Of a DNA stretch of 64,000 bases, positions 52,186 through 59,748 are shown one piece after another; within the stretch, counting starts at the first letter, position 1, and each line of letters opens with the position of its first letter. The notes beneath the pieces were generated by a model, which made no database searches, was not told the DNA's origin, and saw only the letters and a list, made by a program, of their open reading frames with translations. Origin of the DNA: Halogranum gelatinilyticum (GTDB taxonomy: Archaea; Halobacteriota; Halobacteria; Halobacteriales; Haloferacaceae). The stretch is from NCBI RefSeq assembly GCF_900103715.1, contig NZ_FNHL01000001.1, positions 1-64,000 of the forward strand, in the 5' to 3' direction. The translations under genes were made by a program, and so were the position numbers.

Positions 52186-53157
52186 TCAGACCGCGTCGGC
52201 TTCGACGACCACGTCGATACCGAGTTCCTCGGCCACGTCGGCGAGGAAGTCGCCCTTGACCTCGGCGACCCGGAGGCGAATCTCGGCGACGACGGGCGTC
52301 TCGAAGTCCTCGCGGAGTTCCCGCAGGCGTTCACGCTCCGTGGCGACACGCTGACGGAGGAACTGCGCGCCGACGCCCTCCTCGTCGGGACCGGGTTCCG
52401 GCGAGAGTTTGTTGACGACGAGTCCCCGCACGTCCAGCCCGTAGTCGTCGAGTCCGTCGACCGCCCGTCGCGTCTCGCGGAGCGACAGCTCGTCGGGGTT
52501 GACGACGAGGAAGAACGCCGCCTCGTTGCGCAGGACGTCGCCCGCGAACTCGAACTGCTCCTTTCGGGCCTCCAGGCGGGCGATGATGGGGTCGCCGTCC
52601 ATCATCCGCCGGGGTTCGTTGTTGCCGATGGCGGCGCGCTCGAACAGTTTGACGCTCTGTTTGCGCTTGGCGAGCAGGCGGTCGATCCAGCCTTCGAGGA
52701 ACTCCGGTAAGGAGAGCAGTCGCAGGGTCCCGCCCGTCGGCGACGTGTCGAAGACGACGCGGTCGTACTCCTCGGAATTCCGCATCACGTCGATAAACCG
52801 GTCGAACAGTGCGGCCTCGTACGCGCCGGGCGTCTGGTGGGCCATCTCGATCTGGCGGTCGACCTCGTTGACCATCGCCGCGCTCACCTGGTCGCCCATG
52901 GCGCGTTTGGTCTCCATCAGATGGCGTTCGACCTCGTCGTCGGGGTCGATCTCCATCGCCCAGAGCCCCTCGACGCCGTCGACGGCCTGGGGGGTGTCGG
53001 AGAACTGCTGGTCGAAGACGTCGGAGGTGCTGTGCGCCGGGTCGGTCGACACGACGAGCGTGTCGAGACCGGCGTTCGCGCACTTGAGCGCGTAGGCACT
53101 GGAGACGGTGGTCTTGCCGACCCCACCCTTGCCGCCGAAGAAGACGAACTTGCGCAT
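52186..53157 (-). CDS. ArsA/Get3-like ATPase
   Basis: This 323-residue P-loop ATPase of the SIMIBI class has the deviant Walker A GGKGGVGKTT near residue 9. It has the switch I-like STDPAHSTSDVFDQ near 41, FDTSPTGGTLRLLSLPEFLEGW near 140 and VVNPDELSLRETRRAVD near 230. It is single-domain, as in Get3, rather than the two-domain bacterial ArsA. It has no CxxC dimer-zinc motif that I can find. No arsB or ars regulator is near, so arsenic export is unlikely. Membrane-protein targeting is possible. It shares one base with the upstream 98-residue gene (TGATG). Confidence 0.88.
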   Translation of the reverse strand: MRKFVFFGGKGGVGKTTVSSAYALKCANAGLDTLVVSTDPAHSTSDVFDQQFSDTPQAVDGVEGLWAMEIDPDDEVERHLMETKRAMGDQVSAAMVNEVDRQIEMAHQTPGAYEAALFDRFIDVMRNSEEYDRVVFDTSPTGGTLRLLSLPEFLEGWIDRLLAKRKQSVKLFERAAIGNNEPRRMMDGDPIIARLEARKEQFEFAGDVLRNEAAFFLVVNPDELSLRETRRAVDGLDDYGLDVRGLVVNKLSPEPGPDEEGVGAQFLRQRVATERERLRELREDFETPVVAEIRLRVAEVKGDFLADVAEELGIDVVVEADAV

Positions 53158-53453
53158 CAGAAGTGGTACTGTTCGCCCTTGCGTTCGAGCAGCGACCCGC
53201 GGTCCCACATCCGCCGCTCCCACGCCTCGAACTCGTCTTCGAGGTAGGGGAGCAGTTCGGCGGTGTAGTAGGAGACGGGACTCGGGATACCGAAGGCGTC
53301 GGGGAAACACGCGAGCATGAAGGTGTCTTCGATGTCCTCGGCCTCCTGCTCGATCTTCTCGTAGGCCGGATGCGAGATCATCCCGTGGTAGAGTCCGCGG
53401 AGCCACTCGTCGAGGACGCGACGAAACTCCTCGATGCGGTCTGCGAGTGTCAT
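53157..53453 (-). CDS. 98-residue partner of the ArsA-like ATPase
   Basis: This small acidic protein has a helical N-terminus (LADRIEEFRRVLDEWLRGLYHGM). A middle section (EDIEDTFMLACFPDAFGIPSPVSYYTAELLPYLEDEFEAWERRMW) follows, with a single Cys, then a basic end. It has no membrane helix. The gene has the best Shine-Dalgarno in its region, AGGAGGT nine bases before the ATG at 53453. Its stop overlaps the ATPase start, so the two are probably made in equal amounts and may form a complex. I recognise no family. Confidence 0.72.
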   Translation of the reverse strand: MTLADRIEEFRRVLDEWLRGLYHGMISHPAYEKIEQEAEDIEDTFMLACFPDAFGIPSPVSYYTAELLPYLEDEFEAWERRMWDRGSLLERKGEQYHF

Positions 53454-53547
53454 ATGGTGACAACCTCCTAGTCTCGCGGGCAAAAGGGTATCGTTCAGTG
53501 TTCTTCGTGCACAATCGGCGGCGAAGTACTGTCGGCTGTACTGTCGC

Positions 53548-53581
53548 GGCACGATTCGGCACATTTCGTGCCGAACGTGCC
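53548..53581. promoter_or_regulatory. Large palindrome upstream of the CobW-family gene
   Basis: TTCGGCAC (53555-53562) and GTGCCGAA (53568-53575) are perfect arms around ATTTC. Outside them GGCACG (53548-53553) and CGTGCC (53576-53581) extend the symmetry, broken only by one extra A at 53554. It ends about 18 bases before the TATA box. Two direct TACTGTCG copies lie just upstream (53527-53534 and 53539-53546). A metal-sensing regulator would be a natural ligand, but none is identified. Confidence 0.65.
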
Positions 53582-53599
53582 AATAGCGCACATCCAACA

Positions 53600-53607
53600 G
53601 TATAATA
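53600..53607 (+). promoter_or_regulatory. TATA box of the CobW-family gene
   Basis: GTATAATA lies 25-32 bases before the ATG at 53632, which gives a leaderless transcript. Confidence 0.6.
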
Positions 53608-53631
53608 CCGAGTATCGACCACACACCGGAT

Positions 53632-54885
53632 ATGGCACGTGACGCGATTCCGGTGACGGTGCTGAGCGGGAGTCTCGGTGCTGGGAAGACGACGCTGCTC
53701 AACCATCTCCTGCACACCGCCGACCGCGACATCGCCGTCCTCGTCAACGACATGGGTGAGGTCAACATCGACGCCTCGCTCGTCAGCGAGGGGTCGGAAC
53801 TCGACGTCGACGACGGCGTCACGGAACTCTCGAACGGCTGCATCTGCTGTGAACTGCAGGACGACCTCAACACCGCCGTCGTCCGCCTCGCACAGAACCG
53901 CGACTTCGACCATCTCGTCGTCGAGTCCTCGGGCATCAGCGAACCCGAACCCGTCGCCAAACTGTTCACCACCGGGTCGCGAGCGGCCGCGATGTACGAG
54001 GTCGACTCGCTCATCACCGTCGTCGACGCACGGCTCTTCTACGACACCTTCGGCCGCGACGGGACGGTCGAGCGGCGGGGGACGGACGAGGACGACACTC
54101 GCCCGCTCTCGGACCTCCTCGTCGAACAGGTGGAGTTCTCGAACCTCGTCCTCCTGAACAAACGCGACCTGCTCTCCGAAGAGGAGTTGGAGACCGTCGA
54201 GGAGTTGGTCAAGACCCTGCGACCCGACGCCGTCGTCCTGCGCAGCGAGTTCGGCCGAGTCGCCCCCGCTGAGTTGCTGGGTCGGAAACTGTACGACCCG
54301 GCGACGGCCGCCGAAGCGGCGGGCTGGAGGCAGGCGTTGGCAGCAGACGAGGAGAGTGGAGAGAATCACCAACGCGGCCACGCTCACGGCGATGGCGATG
54401 GCAACAGCCACGCTCACGACGACCACGACCACGCCCATCCCGACGAGGTCTACGGCGTCACCCCCTTCGTCTACCGTCGCCGCCGACCCTTCCACCCTGG
54501 TCGCCTCGACGCCTTCCTCGCGGACCTCCCTGACTCCGTCATCCGCTCGAAGGGCACCTGCTGGGTCGCTGGCAACGAGTTCCAGCAGGTGATGGGACAG
54601 GCCGGCCCGTCGGTTCGCGTCGAGGCGACCGGGCCGTGGGTCGCGAGCCTCCCCGAACTCGACCAAGAGCTCTACCGCTCGAACCGGAAGAACCTGGAGT
54701 GGGACGAGGAGTGGGGCGACCGCCGGACGGAGCTGGTCTTCATCGGCCAGTCGATGGACGAGGAAGCGATTCGCGCCGCGCTCGACGACTGTCTCCTGAC
54801 GGACGCCGAGATGGACGACGAGTGGGACTTCGCGGACCCCTTTGCGGGCGAACAGGGCGAGGCCGTTGTCGTCGCCGAACCCTGA
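53632..54885 (+). CDS. CobW/COG0523 GTPase, probable metal chaperone
   Basis: This 417-residue G3E GTPase has Walker A SGSLGAGKTTLLNH near residue 12 and NGCICCELQDDL near 68. The latter is the Cys-x-Cys-Cys metal site that defines COG0523. VVESSGISEPEPVA near 98 and the base-recognition LNKRDLLS near 177 complete the nucleotide site. A His/Asp-rich loop (about 243-268, with HAHGDGDG and HAHDDHDHAH) probably buffers metal. The C-terminal CobW_C domain follows. Zinc or cobalt delivery is the likely role, zinc being favoured by the His loop. Promoter and palindrome lie directly upstream. Confidence 0.9.
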   Translation: MARDAIPVTVLSGSLGAGKTTLLNHLLHTADRDIAVLVNDMGEVNIDASLVSEGSELDVDDGVTELSNGCICCELQDDLNTAVVRLAQNRDFDHLVVESSGISEPEPVAKLFTTGSRAAAMYEVDSLITVVDARLFYDTFGRDGTVERRGTDEDDTRPLSDLLVEQVEFSNLVLLNKRDLLSEEELETVEELVKTLRPDAVVLRSEFGRVAPAELLGRKLYDPATAAEAAGWRQALAADEESGENHQRGHAHGDGDGNSHAHDDHDHAHPDEVYGVTPFVYRRRRPFHPGRLDAFLADLPDSVIRSKGTCWVAGNEFQQVMGQAGPSVRVEATGPWVASLPELDQELYRSNRKNLEWDEEWGDRRTELVFIGQSMDEEAIRAALDDCLLTDAEMDDEWDFADPFAGEQGEAVVVAEP

Positions 54886-54894
54886 GCGGTCGCT

Positions 54895-55305
54895 TCAGCC
54901 GAGGTCGGCCGAAAGCGACGACAGTGCCCGCTTCAGTTCGCCCTTTCGCTTCCAGGCAGCGAGGCGGTCGGTGAGATTCGGGAGCGGAAGGCCGAGGCTC
55001 ACGGCCGAGCGTATGGTGACGCGCGAGCCGTCGTCCTCGGCGCGGACGGTGACCCAGGTCTCCATCGCGTCGAACGGCCCGGCGTCGCCCCCCTGGGTGT
55101 AGTAGGTCGTTCCGTCGCGCTCCTCGAACCGGAGGGCGAGACCCAGTCCTCGGGAGCCGGCGGTGACGACGGTGGCGTCGTCTCGTTCCTCGACGTCGAC
55201 GACGGAGAAACTGCCCTCGTACTCGACGAGTGCGGTCGGCGTCAACGCCCGGCGGACTTCGGCGGGCGTGGCACGGACGAACCGCGAGACCTCGACTTCG
55301 CGCAT
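54895..55305 (-). CDS. SRPBCC (START-like) domain protein
   Basis: This 136-residue protein has the polyketide-cyclase/START-like pattern. It starts MREVEVSRFVRATPAEVRRAL, has a helical insertion (TPTALVEYEGSFSVVDVEE), a beta-sheet with alternating charged residues (TWVTVRAEDDGSRVTIRSAVSL) and a long C-terminal helix (DRLAAWKRKGELKRALSSLSADL). Such domains bind small hydrophobic ligands. The ligand is unknown. It converges with the CobW gene, nine bases apart, and its ATG at 55305 gives the correct N-terminus. Confidence 0.82.
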   Translation of the reverse strand: MREVEVSRFVRATPAEVRRALTPTALVEYEGSFSVVDVEERDDATVVTAGSRGLGLALRFEERDGTTYYTQGGDAGPFDAMETWVTVRAEDDGSRVTIRSAVSLGLPLPNLTDRLAAWKRKGELKRALSSLSADLG

Positions 55306-55343
55306 TGGTAGCGGTATCGAGTGGGGGCACAAAAACGGCGGGG

Positions 55344-55703
55344 TCAGAACCAGAGGGCGTCGCCCGCACCGTACTCCGGCGGCGGCGCGAGCAGGAAGGG
55401 CGAGGAGAGGACGAGGAGGAGCAGGGCGACCAGGAGCATGAGGTAGAACAGCCGCCGGAGGCGGGAGGCCGCGGGCACCTCGCCCTGGAGGTCGGGACGG
55501 GCGAGCCAGACCATCTGGTGGTAAGCGACGGCCGCGAGGGCGACGAAAACGACGCCGGAGACGACGAGTGCGCGAGGGAGCGACACGCCGAACGAGAGCA
55601 GATAGCCCGGGCCGAACGAGAAGCTCAGGAGGAAGGCAGCCGAGACCACGACGAGGTAGGGCACGGGGTCGACGGCGACGCCCTCGCGGTTCCGGAGACG
55701 CAT
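55344..55703 (-). CDS. Small four-TM membrane protein
   Basis: This 119-residue protein has four hydrophobic helices, at about residues 14-32, 36-60, 84-104 and a weak one near the end. Loops are short and include YHQMVWLARPDLQGEVPAASRLRR, which is positively charged and probably cytoplasmic. No functional motif. It lies 38 bases upstream of the SRPBCC gene on the same strand and may be its operon partner. Confidence 0.68.
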   Translation of the reverse strand: MRLRNREGVAVDPVPYLVVVSAAFLLSFSFGPGYLLSFGVSLPRALVVSGVVFVALAAVAYHQMVWLARPDLQGEVPAASRLRRLFYLMLLVALLLLVLSSPFLLAPPPEYGAGDALWF

Positions 55704-55761
55704 ACGGGAGAGAGTGGACGGACGACCAAGAAGCTAAGTCCCGGCCCTGACCAGAGGCCCC

Positions 55762-55941
55762 ATGGCCAACTCGCAGGGTGACCCCCGAGTGCTGTTCGTG
55801 ATGAACCTCGTGCTCTCCTCGGTCTTTGCGTGGGTCATCGTCTGGGGGCTGAACTTCATCGGTGTCCTGGCGTTCTCCGCGAGGAACGTCGCCGTCGCCG
55901 CCGCGCTGTTGATGGTTTTGACGCACTTCGTGACTCGGTAG
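55762..55941 (+). CDS. 59-residue membrane mini-protein
   Basis: ATG at 55762 opens 59 codons to a TAG at 55939-55941. The start is MANSQGDPRVLFVMNLVLSS. Two hydrophobic helices (about residues 10-36 and 43-56) are separated by a short loop, and the end is HFVTR. The codons use G/C third bases as real genes here do. The gene is divergent from the four-TM gene, 58 bases away. Its function is unknown. Confidence 0.7.
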   Translation: MANSQGDPRVLFVMNLVLSSVFAWVIVWGLNFIGVLAFSARNVAVAAALLMVLTHFVTR

Positions 55942-55999
55942 CGGAGCCACAGCGGCCGATGAGGCGATTTAAGTCACTCGGCGTACCGCGTTTCAGGTA

Positions 56000-56677
56000 A
56001 TGCCTATCGAAGACCGAGATGACGCGTATCTCATCACACACGCGCTGGCCAAGGACACGCTCTCGAAGCTCCGCGACGTCGAGACCGAGCAGGTCGCCTT
56101 CCGGAAGGGCCTGGTCAAACTCGGCCGCATCTGTGGCTACGAAATCATCGACGGCGCGATGGGGACCGAGTACGTCTCCATCCAGACGCCGCTGGAGGAG
56201 ACGACCGGCGAGCGCGTCAAGGGCCTCGACAACGTGGTCATCATCAACGTGCTGCGCGCCGCGACGCCGTTCGTCGAAGGACTGCTGAAGGCGTTCCCGC
56301 GCGCGAAGCAGGGTGTCATCAGTGCCGGTCGCAACGAGGAGGCGGGGATGAACGAGGACGGCGAGTTCCCCATCACCATCGACTACGTGAAGCTCCCCGA
56401 GATCTCGGAGAAGGACACCGTCATCGTCGCCGACCCGATGCTCGCGACGGGCAGTACGATGTGTACCGTCCTCGACCACGTGCTCGCGGAGGCACCGGAC
56501 TACGAGAACCTGTTCGTCCTCTCGGCGGTCAGCGCGCCCGACGGCCTGCTCCGCGTCGGCGAGCAGTTCCCGCAGGCCGACCTGCTGACGGTCGCCATCG
56601 ACGACTACCTCGACGACGACGGCTACATCATCCCCGGTCTCGGCGACGCTGGCGACCGCGCGTTCCGCACGAAGTAA
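56000..56677 (+). CDS. upp: Uracil phosphoribosyltransferase
   Basis: This 225-residue salvage enzyme makes UMP from uracil and PRPP. It shows [12 protein letters not shown] near residue 147 (PRPP-binding loop). [12 protein letters not shown] near 107, [23 protein letters not shown] near 85 and the C-terminal [25 protein letters not shown] complete the family pattern. Full family length. The start [21 protein letters not shown] is as expected. pyrD, for the de novo route, is far away in the window. Confidence 0.96.
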   Translation: MPIEDRDDAYLITHALAKDTLSKLRDVETEQVAFRKGLVKLGRICGYEIIDGAMGTEYVSIQTPLEETTGERVKGLDNVVIINVLRAATPFVEGLLKAFPRAKQGVISAGRNEEAGMNEDGEFPITIDYVKLPEISEKDTVIVADPMLATGSTMCTVLDHVLAEAPDYENLFVLSAVSAPDGLLRVGEQFPQADLLTVAIDDYLDDDGYIIPGLGDAGDRAFRTK

Positions 56678-56826
56678 CTCGGTCTCTCGTCTTCTCCGCT
56701 CGCTCTGTTTGCTCGCTCTCGCCGGTCGCGTCCGGCACGCTCACTCTCACCAGTCGCACCCACACAAACCGTTATACCACAGTCGCACGCACGACCCCCT
56801 ATGTCAACGATTACGAGGTGGGGGGC

Positions 56827-57036
56827 GTGACCGACGACGCCTGCGACGCCTGTGGCGACGCCGTCCGCGACGCGCTCGCCCGGACTGTCCGACTCAGCGT
56901 CGACCGCTCGCAGATCGACTCCCAACGGCTCTGCCCGGACTGCTTCGCCGACTGGATCGCCCGCTACGAACGCGAGATGCAGCCCGACGACACGAGCCAA
57001 CCCGTCGACAGCGACGCCGACATCATCGTCGACTGA
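56827..57036 (+). CDS. Zinc-finger mini-protein with GTG start
   Basis: This protein of about 69 residues has CDACGDAV near residue 6 and CPDCFADW near residue 38, a four-Cys zinc site. Between them is ALARTVRLSVDRSQIDSQRL. The acidic end is PVDSDADIIVD. GTG at 56827 or 56818 is the start; no ATG is in frame nearby. A nine-codon frame, ATG at 56801 to TGA at 56828-56830, overlaps the GTG as GTGA. A TATA (GTTATA) about 30 bases before 56801 would put initiation at that ATG. Function unknown; similar small zinc proteins are abundant in haloarchaea. Confidence 0.7.
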   Translation: MTDDACDACGDAVRDALARTVRLSVDRSQIDSQRLCPDCFADWIARYEREMQPDDTSQPVDSDADIIVD

Positions 57037-57037
57037 G

Positions 57038-57214
57038 CTAGAGGTCGACGGAACAGGTCGTCCCGCGCGAGAGCCCCTCGCGCTCGATGTAGGCCGCGAG
57101 ACAGCCGTAGTTACAGAACTGTCCCTCCTGTTCGTCGCCCGTCGCGTCGGCGAACGTGTAGACGGGGTCGTGGGCCGTCACGTCACAGCCACAGTAGTCG
57201 CAGGCGTCGCTCAT
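57038..57214 (-). CDS. Zinc-binding mini-protein
   Basis: This 58-residue protein starts MSDACDYCGCDVTAHDPVYT and has a second half QFCNYGCLAAYIEREGLSRG with two more Cys, then TTCSVDL. The pattern CDYCGC...CNYGC fits a zinc-bound MYM/TRASH-like mini-domain. The ATG at 57214 is chosen because the Cys-rich region begins there, though the frame is open further upstream. It faces the zinc-finger gene with only one base between their stop codons. Confidence 0.72.
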   Translation of the reverse strand: MSDACDYCGCDVTAHDPVYTFADATGDEQEGQFCNYGCLAAYIEREGLSRGTTCSVDL

Positions 57215-57397
57215 AGGAGAGACGAGGCGGGGGAGGAAGTTAGCCGTTTGGCGGCTGTGCCGCGCGCGTACAACCCCCTCGCTTCGGGTCGAAAACCCGA
57301 AGAGAGCGGCCGGTTCGTCGCCGCAGGTGTTGCTCCCGAAACGCCCCCACGGAGACTCCGGAGCCGACAATAGCCGACCCCATATCTGGGAGTCGGC

Positions 57398-59515
57398 TTA
57401 CTCGTCGTCGCCAGCGTCGTCGCCGCCGTCCTCGCCGTCGTCCGCGTTGTCACTGTCCTCACCAGCATCCGCGTCGTCCTCGTTCCCTGTCTCCTCACCC
57501 GCCGACAGGCCGTCGTCGCCGCGGTCGAGCGCGCGGGGGACGTCGTGGTGGGCCGAGTAGCCGTCGAACCAGCGGACGATGCGCTCGATGCGGTCGACGA
57601 TATGGCCGGGTTCGCCCGAGCGCGATAGCTCGTGGCCCTCGCGCGGATAGCGGACGAGCCGGGTGTCGACGCCCGCCTTCTTCAGGAAGAGGTAGAACAT
57701 CTCGCCGTTGTTGACGGGGACCCGGAAGTCGTTGTCCGCGTGGATGACGAGCGTCGGCGTCGTCACCTCGTCGGCGCGGGCGACGGGCGACTGCTCCCAG
57801 AGGAAGGCGGGGTCGTCCCACGGCGTCGTCCCGAAGTCCCACTCGACGAGCTTGAACGCGTCCGTCGAGCCGTAGAACGACGAGAGGTCGTAGACGCCGC
57901 GCTGGGCGACAGCTCCGGTGAAAAAGTCGGTCTGGCCGACGATCCAGCCGGTCATGAAGCCGCCGAAGCTGCCGCCGGTGACGAAGGCGTCGTCGGCGTC
58001 GACGCCGTCGCGTTCGCAGACGAGGTCGACACCGGCCATCACGTCCGCCATCGTCACCGCCCCCCAGTCGCGCTCGATGGCCATCGAGTGGGCCTCGCCG
58101 TAGCCGGTCGACCCGCGCGGGTTCGACCAGAAGACGACGTAGCCGCGCGCCGCGAGCGTCTGGAACTCGTGCCACATCGTCCCCGCCGTCGACCACATGG
58201 CGTGCGGACCGCCGTGGATCTCGACCGCGAGCGGATACGTCTCGTCCGCCTCGCGCTCGTCGAAGCCCGGGGGCGTCAAGAGCCAGCCCTGAATCTCGTG
58301 GCCGTCAGAGTCGAAGCGGAGTTCCTCGGGTTTGCGCACTTCGTGGGCAGCGAGATAGTCGGCGTTGAGTTTGGTGAGTCGGGTCGGCTCGTGGTCACCG
58401 CTCCGACCAGCCACGAAGACGTCGCCGGGATGGTCCCACTCGGAGCGTGCGACCGCGACCGCGTCGTCGCCGACGCTGAATCCGCTCACGTGGCCCTCAC
58501 CGACGACGGTTTTCAACTCCGTGCCGTCGCTGGCGACGGTGCGGACGACGACGCGCCCCTCATCGGGCGTGACGAAGCCCAGTCGCTCCTCGCTCGGGTC
58601 CCACGCGATGCCGGCCGTGAGGTCGACCGTCCGGTCGAGGTCGGCGGTGAGGACCGTCGTCTCTCCCGTCGCGCGGTCGTAGACTTCGAGGTCGGTCCCC
58701 CGCATCGACAGCCCTTCCTCCGGGGTTCGAGGGTAGGCGACCCGGCCGTCTTCCGTCGCGGCGAGCACCGCCCCCCAGCCCGTCGTCTGCGTGACCAGTT
58801 CTTCGGTGCCCGCCTCGGTATCGGAGGCGAGCACGTCGACGACGACCGAGTCGTCGGTCGGGTCCGTCCGCTTGCTGGCGTAGTAGAGCGTCGTCGCGTC
58901 GCCCCACTCGACCCCGTTGTGGTCGTAGTCGCCGTCGGTGAGGCGTGTGAGTGTCTCCTCCTCACTGGCGAGGTCCAGCACGTAGACGTGGCTCCGCGTC
59001 CCGTCGATGTACTTGGCCCCTTGACGGTAGACCAGCCGGTCGACCACGCGCGGGTCGGGCGTCTCGCGTTCGTACTCCTCCTCCTCGCCGATGTCGAGGT
59101 CCAGTCCCTCCTCGCGTTCGGCTTCGGTCGCCGCCTGCGTGAAGGCGATGCGGGTGCCGTCGGGACTCCAGACCGGGCCGACGACGCCGCCCGGCACGTC
59201 CGTCACCTGTCGGGCCTCGCCGCCGTCGGTCGGCATGACCCAGAGTTGGGGTCGGTCGTCGTCGGCCCCGCGCGTGGAGACGAAGGCGAGGCGGTCGCCG
59301 CTCGGACTCCACCGTGGCTGGCTGTCGACGCCCTCCGCGACGGTGAACTGTCGGGAGTCACCCCCTTCGCTGTCGACGACGTAGACCGTCGACTCGTAGG
59401 TCTCGTCGTCCGTCGGGACGGAGCGAACGAACGCGACCCGCTCGCCGTCGGGCGAGAGCCGAGGGTCGCTCGGTTTGACGAGCCCGTGAAAATCGGCCGC
59501 GGTGATCGGGTTCAT
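57398..59515 (-). CDS. S9 family peptidase (acylaminoacyl-peptidase-like)
   Basis: This 705-residue serine peptidase has an N-terminal WD40-like beta-propeller (about 1-400, with repeats such as DSQPRWSPSGDRLAFVS and GPVWSPDGTRIAFTQ). A C-terminal alpha/beta hydrolase domain follows. The nucleophile lies in GGSFGGFMT near residue 515, the Asp in HADNDFRVP near 600 and the His in REGHELSRSG near 635. It would clip N-terminal residues or short peptides. The last 45 residues are almost all Asp/Glu/Gly and look disordered. No signal peptide is present, so it acts in the cytosol. Confidence 0.92.
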   Translation of the reverse strand: MNPITAADFHGLVKPSDPRLSPDGERVAFVRSVPTDDETYESTVYVVDSEGGDSRQFTVAEGVDSQPRWSPSGDRLAFVSTRGADDDRPQLWVMPTDGGEARQVTDVPGGVVGPVWSPDGTRIAFTQAATEAEREEGLDLDIGEEEEYERETPDPRVVDRLVYRQGAKYIDGTRSHVYVLDLASEEETLTRLTDGDYDHNGVEWGDATTLYYASKRTDPTDDSVVVDVLASDTEAGTEELVTQTTGWGAVLAATEDGRVAYPRTPEEGLSMRGTDLEVYDRATGETTVLTADLDRTVDLTAGIAWDPSEERLGFVTPDEGRVVVRTVASDGTELKTVVGEGHVSGFSVGDDAVAVARSEWDHPGDVFVAGRSGDHEPTRLTKLNADYLAAHEVRKPEELRFDSDGHEIQGWLLTPPGFDEREADETYPLAVEIHGGPHAMWSTAGTMWHEFQTLAARGYVVFWSNPRGSTGYGEAHSMAIERDWGAVTMADVMAGVDLVCERDGVDADDAFVTGGSFGGFMTGWIVGQTDFFTGAVAQRGVYDLSSFYGSTDAFKLVEWDFGTTPWDDPAFLWEQSPVARADEVTTPTLVIHADNDFRVPVNNGEMFYLFLKKAGVDTRLVRYPREGHELSRSGEPGHIVDRIERIVRWFDGYSAHHDVPRALDRGDDGLSAGEETGNEDDADAGEDSDNADDGEDGGDDAGDDE

Positions 59516-59717
59516 GCGACGGGGTCGGGCTTCGGTTAGATAGTCCTGCGGGAAGCGGAAGAGGCGTGTGACGGGGGCGAACCCCTTCGTTTCCGGTCGA
59601 GACCGTTGGCACCCGGTGAGTCGTGGGGCGGGGTCACCAGCATGGCGGCCGGTGACCGCTGGACGGGAGAACGCTGCCGGGGAACGACGCTACTTGAACA
59701 ACAATACCCATGGACAA

Positions 59718-59748
59718 ACATAAATAGTAACTGTAACTAGTAACTAGC
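59718..59748 (+). promoter_or_regulatory. Promoter and GTAACT repeats of the TAXI-TRAP operon
   Basis: ACATAAATAG (59718-59727) is TATA-like and about 25 bases before the ATG at 59749. Between it and the ATG, GTAACT occurs three times (59727-59732, 59733-59738 and 59740-59745). Repeats at the initiation site could bind a repressor. Confidence 0.55.

Noticed and set aside
52186-54666. Single long minus-strand frame joining the ArsA-like ATPase to sequence opposite the CobW gene
   Set aside because: The part above 53157 lacks homology-like character and overlaps the 98-residue gene and CobW. The ATPase starts at 53157 with the standard GGKGGVGKTT N-terminus.
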